A DNA stretch of 64,000 bases from Streptomyces canus (lineage in GTDB: Bacteria > Actinomycetota > Actinomycetes > Streptomycetales > Streptomycetaceae), in the NCBI RefSeq assembly GCF_001514145.1, contig NZ_KQ948678.1, forward strand, positions 1 through 64,000, given 5' to 3'. Made by a program: the position numbers and the translations under genes. The notes under the pieces were generated by a model. It did no database searches and was not told the DNA's origin. It saw only the letters and a list, made by a program, of their open reading frames with translations. Positions 28,566-37,285 of this stretch are shown piece after piece. The stretch's first letter is position 1, and every line of letters starts with the position of its first letter.

Positions 28566-29366
28566 GTGCAGGCGGAGGAAGGGGCAGTGGCCGATTCTTT
28601 TCCGCAGAGGGCGCTCTCACGGAGATTTTTCCGTGACGAGACGCTGCTCGTACTGGGGCTTTCGCTCGGTGCGAGTGGTGTGTCCGCCCTGATCAGTTTT
28701 GTCGGGTCGGTCACCAAACCAGGGGGGCTCAAGGACCAGGCCGCGACTCTCAACGCCTCGGCCGCGCCGGGCCGTCCCTGGCTGGATCTCGCCTGGCAGC
28801 TCTTCGGGATCGCGTCGGCCCTGGTGCCCGTGCTGCTCGTCGCGCACCTCCTGCTGCGCGAGGGGCAGAGCCTGAGAACCCTCGGCTTCGACCGCACCCG
28901 GCCCGGGCCCGACCTCGCCCGCGGGGCCGGGATCGCGGCCGTGATCGGCAGCACCGGTATCGCTTTCTACCTGGCCGCGCGTGGTCTGGGCTTCAACCTC
29001 ACCGTGGTGCCCGAGGCGCTGCCGGACGTGTGGTGGAAGTACCCCGTGCTGATCCTCTCGGCGATGCAGAACGCGATCCTCGAAGAGGTGATCGTCGTCG
29101 GTTATCTGCTGCGCCGGCTCCACCAGTTGGGCTGGAGCCCGGGCACCGCGCTGGTGGCCAGTTCCGTACTGCGGGGCAGCTACCACCTCTACCAGGGCAT
29201 CGGCGGCTTCATCGGCAACATGGTGATGGGCGTGGTGTTCGTCTACCTGTACCGCCGGTGGGGGCGCGTGGGCCCCCTGGTGGTGGCGCATTCCCTGCTC
29301 GACATCGGGGCGTTCGTGGGCTACGCGCTCCTCGCGGGGAAGGTGGGCTGGCTGCCCACCGCGTGA
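28566..29366 (+). CDS. CPBP-family intramembrane metalloprotease
   Basis: A 266 aa membrane protein with about seven hydrophobic helices. The CPBP (CAAX protease and bacteriocin-processing) motifs are present: ILEEVIVVGYLLRR (Glu-Glu and Arg), a histidine in RGSYHLYQG, and AHSLLDIG near the C-terminus. The family cleaves within or next to the membrane; the substrate here is unknown. The GTG at 28566 has GGAGG five bases upstream. Its stop directly abuts the stop of the convergent phzF-like gene. Confidence 0.88.
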   Translation: MQAEEGAVADSFPQRALSRRFFRDETLLVLGLSLGASGVSALISFVGSVTKPGGLKDQAATLNASAAPGRPWLDLAWQLFGIASALVPVLLVAHLLLREGQSLRTLGFDRTRPGPDLARGAGIAAVIGSTGIAFYLAARGLGFNLTVVPEALPDVWWKYPVLILSAMQNAILEEVIVVGYLLRRLHQLGWSPGTALVASSVLRGSYHLYQGIGGFIGNMVMGVVFVYLYRRWGRVGPLVVAHSLLDIGAFVGYALLAGKVGWLPTA

Positions 29367-30179
29367 TCAGGCGAGCAGCTCGCCCTCGATGACCGTGACC
29401 GCGCTGCCGGTCAGCAGCGTGCGCCCGCCGCGAAGCCCGGTGCGGACCCGGCCGGAGCGCGGCGAGGCCTGCAGTCCGGTGAGATCCGTACGGCCGAGAC
29501 GCTCGGACCAGTAGGGGGCCAGAGCGGTGTGGGCGCTGCCGGTGACCGGGTCCTCGTCGATGCCGACGTTCGGGAAGAAGCAGCGGGAGACGAAGTCGTA
29601 GCCCAGGTCCGGGTTCTCGGCGCGGGCCGTGGCGATGACGCCGCGCTCCGAATAGGCGGCCAGGGCCTTGAGGTCCGGGCGCAGGGCGTGGACGGATTTC
29701 TCGTCGGGCAGTTCGAGCAGCAGGTCACCGATGTTCGGGCCGGTGTCGAAGGCGGTGAGCGGCTCGGCGCCCAGCGCCTCGGCGACCCCTTCGGGGAGTT
29801 CGACCGGGGTCAGCGGGGCTGTCGGGAAGTCGAGGGTGATCGAGCCGTCCTCGCCCGGTGTCGCGATGAGGACACCGCTGCGGGTGGCGAACCGCACCGG
29901 GCCCTCGTGGGCGCCGGTGCTGTACAGGACGTGGGCCGTGGCGAGCGTCGCGTGTCCGCACATGTTCACCTCGGTGGCGGGCGTGAACCAACGCAGCGCC
30001 CAGTCGGCCTCGCCGTCCCCGGGGAGCCGGTGCGCGAAGGCCGTCTCGGCGTGGTTGACCTCCAGGGCGATGTTCTGGAGCCGGTTGTCGTCCGGGAAGG
30101 CGTTCTCCAGGAGCAGGACGCCGGCCGGGTTGCCGGTGAAGGGGCGGGCGGTGAAGGCGTCGACGATTCGGATACGCAT
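29367..30179 (-). CDS. PhzF-family isomerase/epimerase
   Basis: A 270 aa protein of the PhzF fold, two pseudo-symmetric halves. The family catalytic Glu45 is in NHAETAFA. CGHATLAT (about 74-81) and DEDPVTGSAH (about 211-220) are the signature loops. The metabolic substrate is unknown. The ATG at 30179 follows TACCGT by six bases with no ribosome site, and TTGTCC lies 19 bp further up, so the mRNA is probably leaderless. Upstream in-frame starts are rejected for lack of family similarity. Confidence 0.88.
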   Translation of the reverse strand: MRIRIVDAFTARPFTGNPAGVLLLENAFPDDNRLQNIALEVNHAETAFAHRLPGDGEADWALRWFTPATEVNMCGHATLATAHVLYSTGAHEGPVRFATRSGVLIATPGEDGSITLDFPTAPLTPVELPEGVAEALGAEPLTAFDTGPNIGDLLLELPDEKSVHALRPDLKALAAYSERGVIATARAENPDLGYDFVSRCFFPNVGIDEDPVTGSAHTALAPYWSERLGRTDLTGLQASPRSGRVRTGLRGGRTLLTGSAVTVIEGELLA

Positions 30180-30464
30180 GCTCCGACGGTACGAGGTGAT
30201 CTTGCGGCCTGGACAAGGCCAATCCGGGGTCGCTGGACCGTTTTCCGTGCCGGGATCCGGGTCGTGGAGGGAGGCACCCTGAACGCCGAGGTCCTCGTGA
30301 CGACTGCTCGACGTGCTTGCTCCGGACGTCGTCCCGGTGAGCGACGGCGGCGGCGTCAAGAGGCCGCGCCGGGGGAGTGTCCGTCTGCCCATTGCGCTCT
30401 CGGCGGCGAGCATCCATTATCAGGAATCCTGTTAGTTTAACCTTGCAGCGATGGGTGTTCAGTC

Positions 30465-31355
30465 ATGGCGTTCAGCCCCCGAATCCAGGCCAGAGGGATC
30501 CAGCTCCTGCTCGGTCGCGTGATGTCCCGTGTACACAAGGACCTGCACTTCACCGACATCCCGGCGCGCACCGAGAGCCTCCGGGTGGAGACCGGTGCCG
30601 GACCGGTGACGTGCACCGTCTACCGTCCGCCGGCCACCACGGACACCCCCGCGCCCGTGTACGTCAACTTCCACGGCGGCGGGTTCGTGGTCGCCCGGCC
30701 CGAGCAGGACGACCACATCTGCCGCTACATAGCCGCCACGGCCGGTTGCGTCGTGATCAACGTCGACTACGCGGTCTCGCCGCAGCGGCCGTTCCCCGCA
30801 CCTGTCACCCAGGCCTACGACGTCACTGCGTGGGTCGCCGAGAACGGCGCCGCCGGTGGCTGGGACGGTTCGCGGCTCGCCGTGGGCGGACACAGTGCCG
30901 GGGCCAACCTGACCGCCGCGGTCTGCCGGCTGGCCAGGGAACGCGGCACCTTCTCGCCCCGGCTCCAGATCCTCGACTCAGCGCCGCTTGACCAGGTCGC
31001 CGATCCGGCCACCAAGCGGTCTCTCATCGCCAAGCCGCTGCTCACTCCGCAGATCATGCGGATCTTCACCGCCGCCTATGTCCCCGATCCCGCCGACCGC
31101 GCCCACCCCCTCGCCTCGCCCGCCCTCGCCGACGACCTTGCGGGTCTTCCTCCCGCCCTGGTCATCACGGCGGAGAACGACCGCCTGCGTGACGAGGGGG
31201 ACGCCTACGCCAAGGCTCTGGAGGCCGCCGGGGTCCCGGTCACCCACCGCGTCTTCGAGGGCGTGGACCACTACTTCACCCACACGGGCCCGGCGCCGGC
31301 CGGAAAGGAAGCCATCGACCTGATGGCCACCGCGTTGCGCGACGCCTTGGGGTGA
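30465..31355 (+). CDS. Alpha/beta hydrolase, HSL (hormone-sensitive lipase) family esterase
   Basis: A 296 aa esterase-type hydrolase. The oxyanion HGGG is at 70-73 and the nucleophile Ser144 is in GGHSAGA. The acid Asp is in ITAENDRLRDEG and the His in GVDHYF near the C-terminus, so the catalytic triad is complete. There is no signal peptide, so it acts in the cytoplasm. The ATG at 30465 lacks a clear ribosome site. The 285 bp upstream hold no gene; an AT-rich patch (30415-30445) may be its promoter. Confidence 0.9.
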   Translation: MAFSPRIQARGIQLLLGRVMSRVHKDLHFTDIPARTESLRVETGAGPVTCTVYRPPATTDTPAPVYVNFHGGGFVVARPEQDDHICRYIAATAGCVVINVDYAVSPQRPFPAPVTQAYDVTAWVAENGAAGGWDGSRLAVGGHSAGANLTAAVCRLARERGTFSPRLQILDSAPLDQVADPATKRSLIAKPLLTPQIMRIFTAAYVPDPADRAHPLASPALADDLAGLPPALVITAENDRLRDEGDAYAKALEAAGVPVTHRVFEGVDHYFTHTGPAPAGKEAIDLMATALRDALG

Positions 31356-31703
31356 GCTTCCCGTCCCCTTTGAGACTCAGGCGCGGGCGACTGAACCTCC
31401 TGTGACCCGCGCGGGGGCGGCGCCCCAGGCCGCCCGGTCGTCCCGCTCCCAAGCTCCACTCCTCGCCAGTCCCGTGCCGACCATCGCCGAGCGGTCGAGG
31501 TGCGCACGAACCCCCCTTCGCGCCGTGGCGCCCGCGACGAGCGTCGATCCGGCTCGCGGGCGTCGGTGCCGCCCTGCAGGCAGCCGCAGGGTCGTGCAGA
31601 CACCAGCCCCGGAGTGACGCTCACCGCGTGACCAGCCGCGTGACCAGCGGAGCAGCCATCCCGTACTCGGTTCACCGAAGGGGCCTTGCCATGCGATCGG
31701 TTC
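31356..31703. other. Intergenic region before the padR gene
   Basis: No gene is supported. A 12 bp unit CCGCGTGACCAG is repeated in tandem at 31624-31635 and 31636-31647. Confidence 0.4.
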
Positions 31704-31739
31704 CGATATATCGTTGAAGCATCGCGACAGATCAACGAT
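31704..31739. promoter_or_regulatory. Inverted-repeat operator upstream of padR
   Basis: The palindrome CGATATATCG (31704-31713) overlaps one arm of a perfect inverted repeat, ATCGTTGA (31710-31717) and TCAACGAT (31732-31739). It lies 18 bp before the padR start. ATAT-type palindromes at their own promoters are typical of PadR autoregulation. Confidence 0.65.
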
Positions 31740-31756
31740 GGAATGGAGTGATTGCG

Positions 31757-32389
31757 ATGCGTTCCCACGGATTCGAGCGTGGACATGGTGGAGCCGGTCG
31801 TCGGGGCCGCGGTGGTCCCGAGAGCCTGCGAGGTGCCTTCGGGCCCTTCGGTCCCGGTGGCCCTGGTGGCCCTGGTGGCCCCGGCTTCGGAGGGCCGGGC
31901 TTCGGCCCCGGGCCCTGGGGGCCGAGGGGGCGGGGCGGACCCAGGGGGAGGGCGCGGCGCGGAGACGTGCGGGCCTCGATCCTGGCCCTGCTCAAGGACC
32001 GGCCCATGCACGGTTACGAGATGATCCAGGAGATCGCCGAGCGCAGCGGCGGGGCGTGGAAGCCCAGCCCCGGCTCGGTGTACCCCACCCTCCAGTTGCT
32101 GGAGGACGAGGGACTGATCGCCAGTGAGAGCGAGGGCGGCAAGAAGCTGTTCGCGCTCACCGAGGCCGGCCGTACCGCGGCCGACGAGGGCCCCGACGCG
32201 CCGTGGGAGGAAGCCTCCCGTGGCATCGACTTCGAGGCGCTCGGCGAGATCCGGCAGGCCGGCTTCGGTCTGATGGAGGCCTTCGGTCAGGTCTGGAAGA
32301 CCGGCAGCAAGGAACAGCGCGAGAAGGCGCTGGCCGTCATCAACGAGGCCCGCAAGAAGCTGTACCTCATCCTCGCCGACGAGGACTGA
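31757..32389 (+). CDS. PadR-family transcriptional regulator with Gly/Pro-rich N-terminus
   Basis: A 210 aa regulator. The first 70 residues are an unusual Gly/Pro/Phe/Arg-rich stretch with repeated GPGGPGG. A PadR winged helix follows at about 72-150 (RASILALLKDRPMHGYEMIQ, PSPGSVYPTLQLLEDEGLI), and then a C-terminal dimerisation helix region. The ATG at 31757 has GGAG eight bases upstream. The operator-like repeats before it suggest self-repression. PadR genes often sit beside a transporter, but here the downstream neighbour is on the other strand. Confidence 0.9.
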   Translation: MRSHGFERGHGGAGRRGRGGPESLRGAFGPFGPGGPGGPGGPGFGGPGFGPGPWGPRGRGGPRGRARRGDVRASILALLKDRPMHGYEMIQEIAERSGGAWKPSPGSVYPTLQLLEDEGLIASESEGGKKLFALTEAGRTAADEGPDAPWEEASRGIDFEALGEIRQAGFGLMEAFGQVWKTGSKEQREKALAVINEARKKLYLILADED

Positions 32390-32418
32390 GCCGAGGCCGG
32401 GCAGTCGTACGGCGATCA

Positions 32419-32454
32419 GAAGGCGCCCCGTGGAGCGATCCGCGGGGCGCCTTC
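32419..32454. terminator. Bidirectional terminator between padR and the SRPBCC gene
   Basis: A perfect 12 bp stem, GAAGGCGCCCCG with CGGGGCGCCTTC, with a 12-base loop, sits between two convergent genes. No long T-run follows on either strand. Confidence 0.7.
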
Positions 32455-32480
32455 CTGTGTGCGGCTCACATGTGCAGCGC

Positions 32481-32924
32481 TCACTTGTGCGGTGCTCGCT
32501 CCACCAGCCCGGCCAGCTTCCGCAGCGACTCGTTCAGTGCGGCGGTCCCCGAGTCCTTCAGCTTGCCCGCCATCAGCGAGACGGCGGCGCCCGTGAACTC
32601 GCCGTCGATGCGGACCGTGGTGGCGTCGCCGTCGGGGGTCAGGGTGTAGCGCGTGGCGACGCTCACCGCCATCGGACCCTTGCCCCGGATGGCGAACAGC
32701 CGGGCGGGCTCCACCTGGTCGATCGTCCACTCGACCTCGGCGGGGAAGCCCATCAGCTTCATGTTCTCCTGGAAGGTTCCGCCCGGTTCCAGAACCGTCG
32801 GGCCGCCCTTGGGGAAACTGGTGTGGGTCGCGTTCCACTCCCCGTACGCGGACCAGTCGGTGAGCTGGGCCCAGACCTTCTCCGCGGGTGCCGGGATGCG
32901 TGCCTCCGCGCTGATTTCCGCCAT
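32481..32924 (-). CDS. SRPBCC-family (CoxG/polyketide cyclase-like) protein
   Basis: A 147 aa single-domain START/SRPBCC protein that should form a helix-grip hydrophobic pocket. It has the family N-terminus ISAEARIPAPAEKVWAQLTDW and a long C-terminal helix (LNESLRKLAGLVE). The ligand is unknown. The ATG at 32924 has GAGGTGG at the right distance. The 239 bp upstream of it hold no gene that I can see. Confidence 0.85.
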   Translation of the reverse strand: MAEISAEARIPAPAEKVWAQLTDWSAYGEWNATHTSFPKGGPTVLEPGGTFQENMKLMGFPAEVEWTIDQVEPARLFAIRGKGPMAVSVATRYTLTPDGDATTVRIDGEFTGAAVSLMAGKLKDSGTAALNESLRKLAGLVERAPHK

Positions 32925-33163
32925 GCGGCCACCTCTTCGTGTCGGGCTGTGGTGTCGCGGAAAGTAGCCGCAGGGGGCGCAACATTCAATACTGATGAAC
33001 CGTCAGAAAGCGTTGAGGTGCGTTCAGCCCACCTGCCGTATCCCCGCCGCGTCGTGGGCGGCGCACGCCCACCGGGGCGGAAAGGCTTGATCTCATCCGT
33101 AAGGAGGAGATTCCGGCCCCGGCGTCCGCTCTCCGTGGGACGCGAAGATGCTTCCCCTCGGGG

Positions 33164-33766
33164 ATGACCCCATTCGGTGGGGCTGATGAGGTGGGGGATG
33201 TGCACCCCCGTATCCCCCGGCAGTCGGCCCGCGAACAGACCGGCCCGCCGCCCGTCAGTCCGGACGGCGCTGTCAGGCTCAGCGCGGAACTGACAGCGGT
33301 GGTGTCCGGTGCCCGCAGGCGCGCGCTGCGGGACGGGGACCGGCAGATCGACACGGCCCATCTGCTGCACTCACTGCTGGACGCCGACGCCGAGGCGTAC
33401 GCCGTCTTCGACGCGGAACCCCAGTTGCCGAGGCTCCTCGGTTATCTCGTGCAGCGCAGCATCGGCTACGGACTGCGCTGGCAGGGCAGCATCGAGGACT
33501 CCGGCGCCGTCCCCGCGGTCACGACGACCGAGGGCCTCTCGCCGCTCGCCGCGGGCGCGATGGAATACGCCCGCGCCCGGGCCGAGCGCCGCGCCGACGG
33601 ACCCGCCCGCGGGATCGATCTGCTCGCGGCGATCCTGGTGGACCCCGAGTCCCGGGCCGTCGAGGTGCTGACCCGGGCGGGAATCGACGCCCGTGCCGTG
33701 TCCGCGCGGATCGACGACCGTCTGCCCGGCGGCCTGTGGGGCGGCCCGCCACGGTCCAGCCGCTGA
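33164..33766 (+). CDS. Clp N-terminal-domain protein
   Basis: A protein of up to 200 aa with two Clp_N-type helical repeats (LSAELTAVVSGARRRALRDG, IDTAHLLHSLLDAD at about 40-75; LSPLAAGAMEYARARAE and GIDLLAAILVDPES at about 123-160). It has no ATPase domain, so it is not a ClpA/C unfoldase; such stand-alone domains may bind adaptors or degradation substrates. The start is uncertain: the ATG at 33164 lacks a ribosome site, while the GTG at 33200 follows GAGGTGGGGGA and would give a protein 12 residues shorter. Confidence 0.78.
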   Translation: MTPFGGADEVGDVHPRIPRQSAREQTGPPPVSPDGAVRLSAELTAVVSGARRRALRDGDRQIDTAHLLHSLLDADAEAYAVFDAEPQLPRLLGYLVQRSIGYGLRWQGSIEDSGAVPAVTTTEGLSPLAAGAMEYARARAERRADGPARGIDLLAAILVDPESRAVEVLTRAGIDARAVSARIDDRLPGGLWGGPPRSSR

Positions 33767-33783
33767 GACAGGAGTCATCGAGG

Positions 33784-33812
33784 GTGACGCTCATGTCCTG
33801 CCCTGTCATCAT
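33784..33812 (+). promoter_or_regulatory. Promoter of a leaderless EamA-type exporter gene
   Basis: GTGACG (33784-33789) and CATCAT (33807-33812) are 17 bp apart, and the GTG start follows the -10 by six bases without a ribosome site. Confidence 0.55.
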
Positions 33813-33818
33813 GGGTCG

Positions 33819-34814
33819 GTGCATACGTCTGAGAGCAGCAGGGCCAGTGAGGGCAAGGGCGTCGGACTCGGTCTCGCGCTGGTGTCCGCGCTCGCCTTCG
33901 GCGGGTCCGGGGTGGCGGCCAAGCCGTTGATCGAGGCGGGCCTCGATCCGCTGCACGTGGTGTGGCTGAGGGTGGCGGGTGCCGCCCTGGTGATGCTGCC
34001 GCTCGCCGTCCGCCACCGCGCGCTGCTGCGCAGCCGTCCCGCCCTGCTCGCCGGCTTCGGGCTGCTCGGCGTGGCCGGCGTGCAGGCTTTCTACTTCGCC
34101 TCGATCTCCCGCATCCCCGTCGGTGTCGCCCTGCTCGTCGAGTACCTCGCCCCCGCCCTGGTGCTCGGCTGGGTGCGGTTCGTGCAGCGACGGCCCGTCA
34201 CCCGTGCCGCCGCGCTCGGCGTGGTCCTCGCCGTCGGCGGGCTCGCGTGTGTCGTCGAGGTCTGGTCGGGTCTGAGTTTCGACGCCCTCGGACTGCTCCT
34301 CGCGCTGGGCGCCGCCTGCTGCCAGGTCGGCTACTTCGTCCTGTCCGACCAGGGCAGCGACTCCGGCGAAGTCCCCGATCCGCTCGGCGTGATCGCGTAC
34401 GGCCTTCTCGTCGGAACCGCCGTCCTGACCGTCGTGGCCCGCCCCTGGACGATGGACTTCTCCGTCCTCGCGCAGCGCGCCGACATGAACGGCACCCCGG
34501 TCGCGGCCGGCCTGCTGCTCGGCTGGATCGTGCTGATCGCCACCGTCCTCGCCTACGTCACCGGCGTGGTGTCGGTGCGCAGGCTCTCACCGGCGATAGC
34601 CGGGGTCGTGGCCTGTCTCGAAGCGGTCGTCGCGACCGTCCTCGCCTGGGTGCTGCTCGGTGAACACCTCTCGGCGCCGCAGATCGTGGGCGGCGCGGTG
34701 GTCCTGCTCGGCGCCTTCATCGCGCAGTCCTCGACCCCGGCCAAGGGCTCCGTGGAACCGGTCGCGACCGGTGGCGCCGAAAGTCGGTTGTCCACCCGGG
34801 AGAACGCCGCCTAG
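33819..34814 (+). CDS. EamA/DMT-family exporter
   Basis: A 331 aa drug/metabolite transporter with ten transmembrane helices in two EamA repeats (from about 15 to 150 and 165 to 300) and a short polar C-terminal tail. Substrates in this family include amino acids and other small metabolites; none can be assigned here. The GTG at 33819 is chosen because a promoter -10 ends six bases upstream, while the longer open frame lies upstream of that promoter. One of three DMT exporters within 6 kb. Confidence 0.87.
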   Translation: MHTSESSRASEGKGVGLGLALVSALAFGGSGVAAKPLIEAGLDPLHVVWLRVAGAALVMLPLAVRHRALLRSRPALLAGFGLLGVAGVQAFYFASISRIPVGVALLVEYLAPALVLGWVRFVQRRPVTRAAALGVVLAVGGLACVVEVWSGLSFDALGLLLALGAACCQVGYFVLSDQGSDSGEVPDPLGVIAYGLLVGTAVLTVVARPWTMDFSVLAQRADMNGTPVAAGLLLGWIVLIATVLAYVTGVVSVRRLSPAIAGVVACLEAVVATVLAWVLLGEHLSAPQIVGGAVVLLGAFIAQSSTPAKGSVEPVATGGAESRLSTRENAA

Positions 34815-34825
34815 GCTCCCGGCTC

Positions 34826-34867
34826 ATGCACACGCGCACGTTCATCGTTTCTCCGCCGGCCGCCTGA
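34826..34867 (+). CDS. Putative 13-residue leader peptide
   Basis: The frame encodes MHTRTFIVSPPAA and a stop. TAGGCT (34812-34817) ends eight bases before the ATG and there is no ribosome site, so it would be translated from a leaderless transcript that continues into the exporter gene 140 bp downstream. It may be an attenuation or regulatory leader, but it could be chance. Confidence 0.4.
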   Translation: MHTRTFIVSPPAA

Positions 34868-35006
34868 GGCGGGCCCTCCGGAGACCACGCCCGGCCATGC
34901 CGCCGGGCTGAACGGTGCTGCCCGCAGACGAAGTCCGCGGACCCCGCCACCGAGCGGGTGTCCTCTTCCGAACTTCCGCGCCTCGGCGCATCTGCGGAGA
35001 GAACAC

Positions 35007-35918
35007 GTGTCGCATGCTTCTTCAGGCCTGCCCGTCGGGCGAGGCCTCATCTATCTGATCGTCGCCGGCACCACCTGGGGCACCGCGGGAGCGGTCGCCT
35101 CGCTGGCCTACCGGACCAGTGACCTGGGCCCGGTGTCCCTGTCCTTCTGGCGCTGCACGGCCGGACTTGCGGTGCTGCTCGCCGTCCGTCCCGTACGGCC
35201 ACGCGCGCGTACGGCCGTCTCGGAACCGCTCGGCCGCAAGACCCTGCGGGTCGGCGCGTCGGGCGTGGGTCTCGCGGTGTTCCAGACCGCCTACTTCGCC
35301 GCCGTACGGTCCACCGGGCTCGCCGTGGCCACCGTCATCACCCTCGGCGCCGGCCCCGTACTCATCGCGATCGGGGCACGATTCGCCCTGGGGGAGCGGC
35401 TCGGGCGCAGCGGAGTCGTGGCCGTCGGCGGAGCCCTCGCCGGACTCGTGGTGCTGGTGCTGGGCGGCGCGGAGGCTTCCGTACGTCCCCTGGGCGTACT
35501 GCTCGGGCTGCTCTCGGCGGCCGGCTGCTGTGTGATGACCCTGATCACGCGCGCGGCCCGGGCGGAGTCCTCCGGAACGTCCGTGGGGGTGTTCGCGATC
35601 GCCGGCCTCTGCCTGCTGCCCCTCGCGCAGGCCGAGGGCCTGGTGCCGCACACGGCCCGACCAGGCCTGCTCCTCCTCCTGTTGGTCTACCTGGCGACCG
35701 TCCCCACGGCACTCGCCTACGCCCTCTACTTCGCGGCCGCCGCGGTCGTCCGCTCCACCACCGTCTCCGTGATCATGCTGCTCGAACCGGTGAGCGCGGC
35801 GGTGCTGGCCGTCCTGCTGTTCGGCGAGCGCCTCACTTGGACCACCGTGCTCGGCACCTTGCTGATGCTGGGCGCGGTCGCGGGGCTCGCGGTGACGGAG
35901 GCGCGTGTGCCCGCATGA
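35007..35918 (+). CDS. EamA/DMT-family exporter
   Basis: A 303 aa transporter with ten predicted transmembrane helices. The first opens GRGLIYLIVAGTTWGTAGAVAS and the last helices are AVVRSTTVSVIMLLEPVSAAVLAVLLFGE, the usual EamA pattern. The GTG at 35007 has GGAGAG five bases upstream. It is preceded by a possible leaderless mini-ORF and followed by a strong hairpin. The substrate is unknown. Confidence 0.88.
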   Translation: MSHASSGLPVGRGLIYLIVAGTTWGTAGAVASLAYRTSDLGPVSLSFWRCTAGLAVLLAVRPVRPRARTAVSEPLGRKTLRVGASGVGLAVFQTAYFAAVRSTGLAVATVITLGAGPVLIAIGARFALGERLGRSGVVAVGGALAGLVVLVLGGAEASVRPLGVLLGLLSAAGCCVMTLITRAARAESSGTSVGVFAIAGLCLLPLAQAEGLVPHTARPGLLLLLLVYLATVPTALAYALYFAAAAVVRSTTVSVIMLLEPVSAAVLAVLLFGERLTWTTVLGTLLMLGAVAGLAVTEARVPA

Positions 35919-35926
35919 CGAACCGA

Positions 35927-35954
35927 GGGGGTCCTTCTGTCCGGAAGGGCCCCC
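35927..35954. terminator. Bidirectional terminator between the exporter and paiB genes
   Basis: GGGGGTCCTTC pairs with GAAGGGCCCCC (11 bp, one T-G wobble) across a six-base loop, right between two convergent stops. Confidence 0.65.
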
Positions 35955-35957
35955 GGC

Positions 35958-36590
35958 TCAGACCCGCTGCCGCCGGAGCAGATGCTCGCGCGCTGCCGCG
36001 TCCCCGGGGCCGTCCCGGTCCGCCAGCCCGTCCGCGATCCGGTCCTGCACCTGAGCCGTCCGCTTGCCGGCGTACTTGAACTTCGCCCGCACACCGGTCA
36101 CTTCGAGCCGCAGCCCGCGAATCCCCGACAGCTGCCTCCCGAACGGCACCTCGCCCGCCGCCACCGGCGCGGTGCCGCCCTCCGGCTGGAAGTGACCGAC
36201 CTGATGGTTCAGGAGTACGGCCTTCTCGTCCGGGTCGTCCACCACATGGGCCCGGCAACGCAGTTGGACCGCCGCGTAGAGGCTCGTGGGCGTGCCGTGT
36301 TCGGACGGAACGTCCGGGTCGGCCTGCCACGGGCCCGGGACGTACGCGTAGTCGTCGACCACGCTCAGCACGACGTCCGGGCTCGTCTCCAGTGCGCCCC
36401 ACAGCGGGTTGGGCCGCGCGAGGTGTGTCAGGACCTCGCCCCGCGAGGGGTCGTAGGCGAAATGCAGCGGCTGGACGAACGGGGGCTCGCCCGCAGGGCC
36501 GTTGACGGCGAGCTGCCCGAAGTCGTGCACGGACAGCCACTGCTGCCACTCGGCGTCGTCGCGGGCCGCGTCCCAGGGATGGATCAGCAT
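35958..36590 (-). CDS. PaiB-like FMN-binding protein
   Basis: A 210 aa protein of the PaiB family (FMN-binding negative regulators, split-barrel fold). It has MLIHPWDAARDD at the start, PPFVQPLHFAYD, GEVLTHLARPNPLW, and HQVGHFQPEGG with GIRGLRLEVTGVRAKFK. Despite the family name it is more likely a flavin-dependent enzyme than a DNA-binding protein. Its ATG at 36590 overlaps the stop of the upstream PNPOx-like gene (TGATG), so the pair is translationally coupled. Confidence 0.87.
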   Translation of the reverse strand: MLIHPWDAARDDAEWQQWLSVHDFGQLAVNGPAGEPPFVQPLHFAYDPSRGEVLTHLARPNPLWGALETSPDVVLSVVDDYAYVPGPWQADPDVPSEHGTPTSLYAAVQLRCRAHVVDDPDEKAVLLNHQVGHFQPEGGTAPVAAGEVPFGRQLSGIRGLRLEVTGVRAKFKYAGKRTAQVQDRIADGLADRDGPGDAAAREHLLRRQRV

Positions 36591-37285
36591 CACAGCACCG
36601 CCAGGTAGTCCGGGACCTCGGTGCCGGGGGCCAGGCCGTCGTCGGCGACCGGGGTGCCGTAGCCCTTGCTCAGCGGGACCACACCGGCCCAGTGGGGGAG
36701 TGCGAGGTCCTCCGGCTCGTCGTTGACCCCGCCGGTGCGGAGCTTGGCGGAGACCTCGTCGAGGTCGAGGCGGATGACGGCGGTGGCGGCAAGTTCCTTC
36801 TTGTTGGCGGGGCGGGAGTCGAGAGCGCGGCCCGGCACCACATGGTCGACCAGCGCGTCGAGGGCGAGGCGCTTCTCCTCGGGGTCCGTGACGTCGTACG
36901 CGAGTCCGTGCACCACCACGGACCGGTAGTTCATCGAGTGGTGGAAGGCCGAGCGGGCCAGGATCAGCGCGTCGACGTGCGTGACCGTCAGGCAGACCGG
37001 CAGTCCCGGGTCGGCCTGGCCGGTCATCCGCAGCGGGCGCGAACCCGTCGAGCCGTGGACGTAGAGCCGCTCGCCCACCCGGCCGTACAGCGTGGGCAGG
37101 ACCACCGGGGCGCCGTCCCGGACGAAGCCGAGGTGGCAGACGTAGCCCTCGTCGAGTATCGAGTGCACCAGTTCCCTGTCGTACGAGGCGCGGCCGGGGG
37201 AGCGCGTCGGGACGGTGCGGTCGGTCGGCGCGTAGGCGGTCGGCTCCGGCGTGGTCGCGGTGGTCCCCTGCATTGCGTTCTCCAT
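36590..37285 (-). CDS. Pyridoxamine 5'-phosphate oxidase-like protein
   Basis: A 231 aa split-barrel flavoprotein-type protein (227 aa if the ATG at 37273, which has GGAG six bases upstream, is used). Core motifs are RELVHSILDEGYVCHLGFVRDG, VLPTLYGRVGERLYVHGST and HSMNYRSVVVHG. Related proteins bind FMN or F420. It is divergent from a MocR-type PLP-dependent regulator and coupled to paiB. The layout suggests the MocR protein controls it, in line with known MocR/PdxR links to vitamin B6 metabolism; that is inference. Confidence 0.87.
   Translation of the reverse strand: MENAMQGTTATTPEPTAYAPTDRTVPTRSPGRASYDRELVHSILDEGYVCHLGFVRDGAPVVLPTLYGRVGERLYVHGSTGSRPLRMTGQADPGLPVCLTVTHVDALILARSAFHHSMNYRSVVVHGLAYDVTDPEEKRLALDALVDHVVPGRALDSRPANKKELAATAVIRLDLDEVSAKLRTGGVNDEPEDLALPHWAGVVPLSKGYGTPVADDGLAPGTEVPDYLAVL

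Noticed and set aside
31271..32011. A 246-codon frame on the - strand over the padR region
   Set aside because: It is antisense to the Gly/Pro-rich PadR head and to the hydrolase end, with a low-complexity product.
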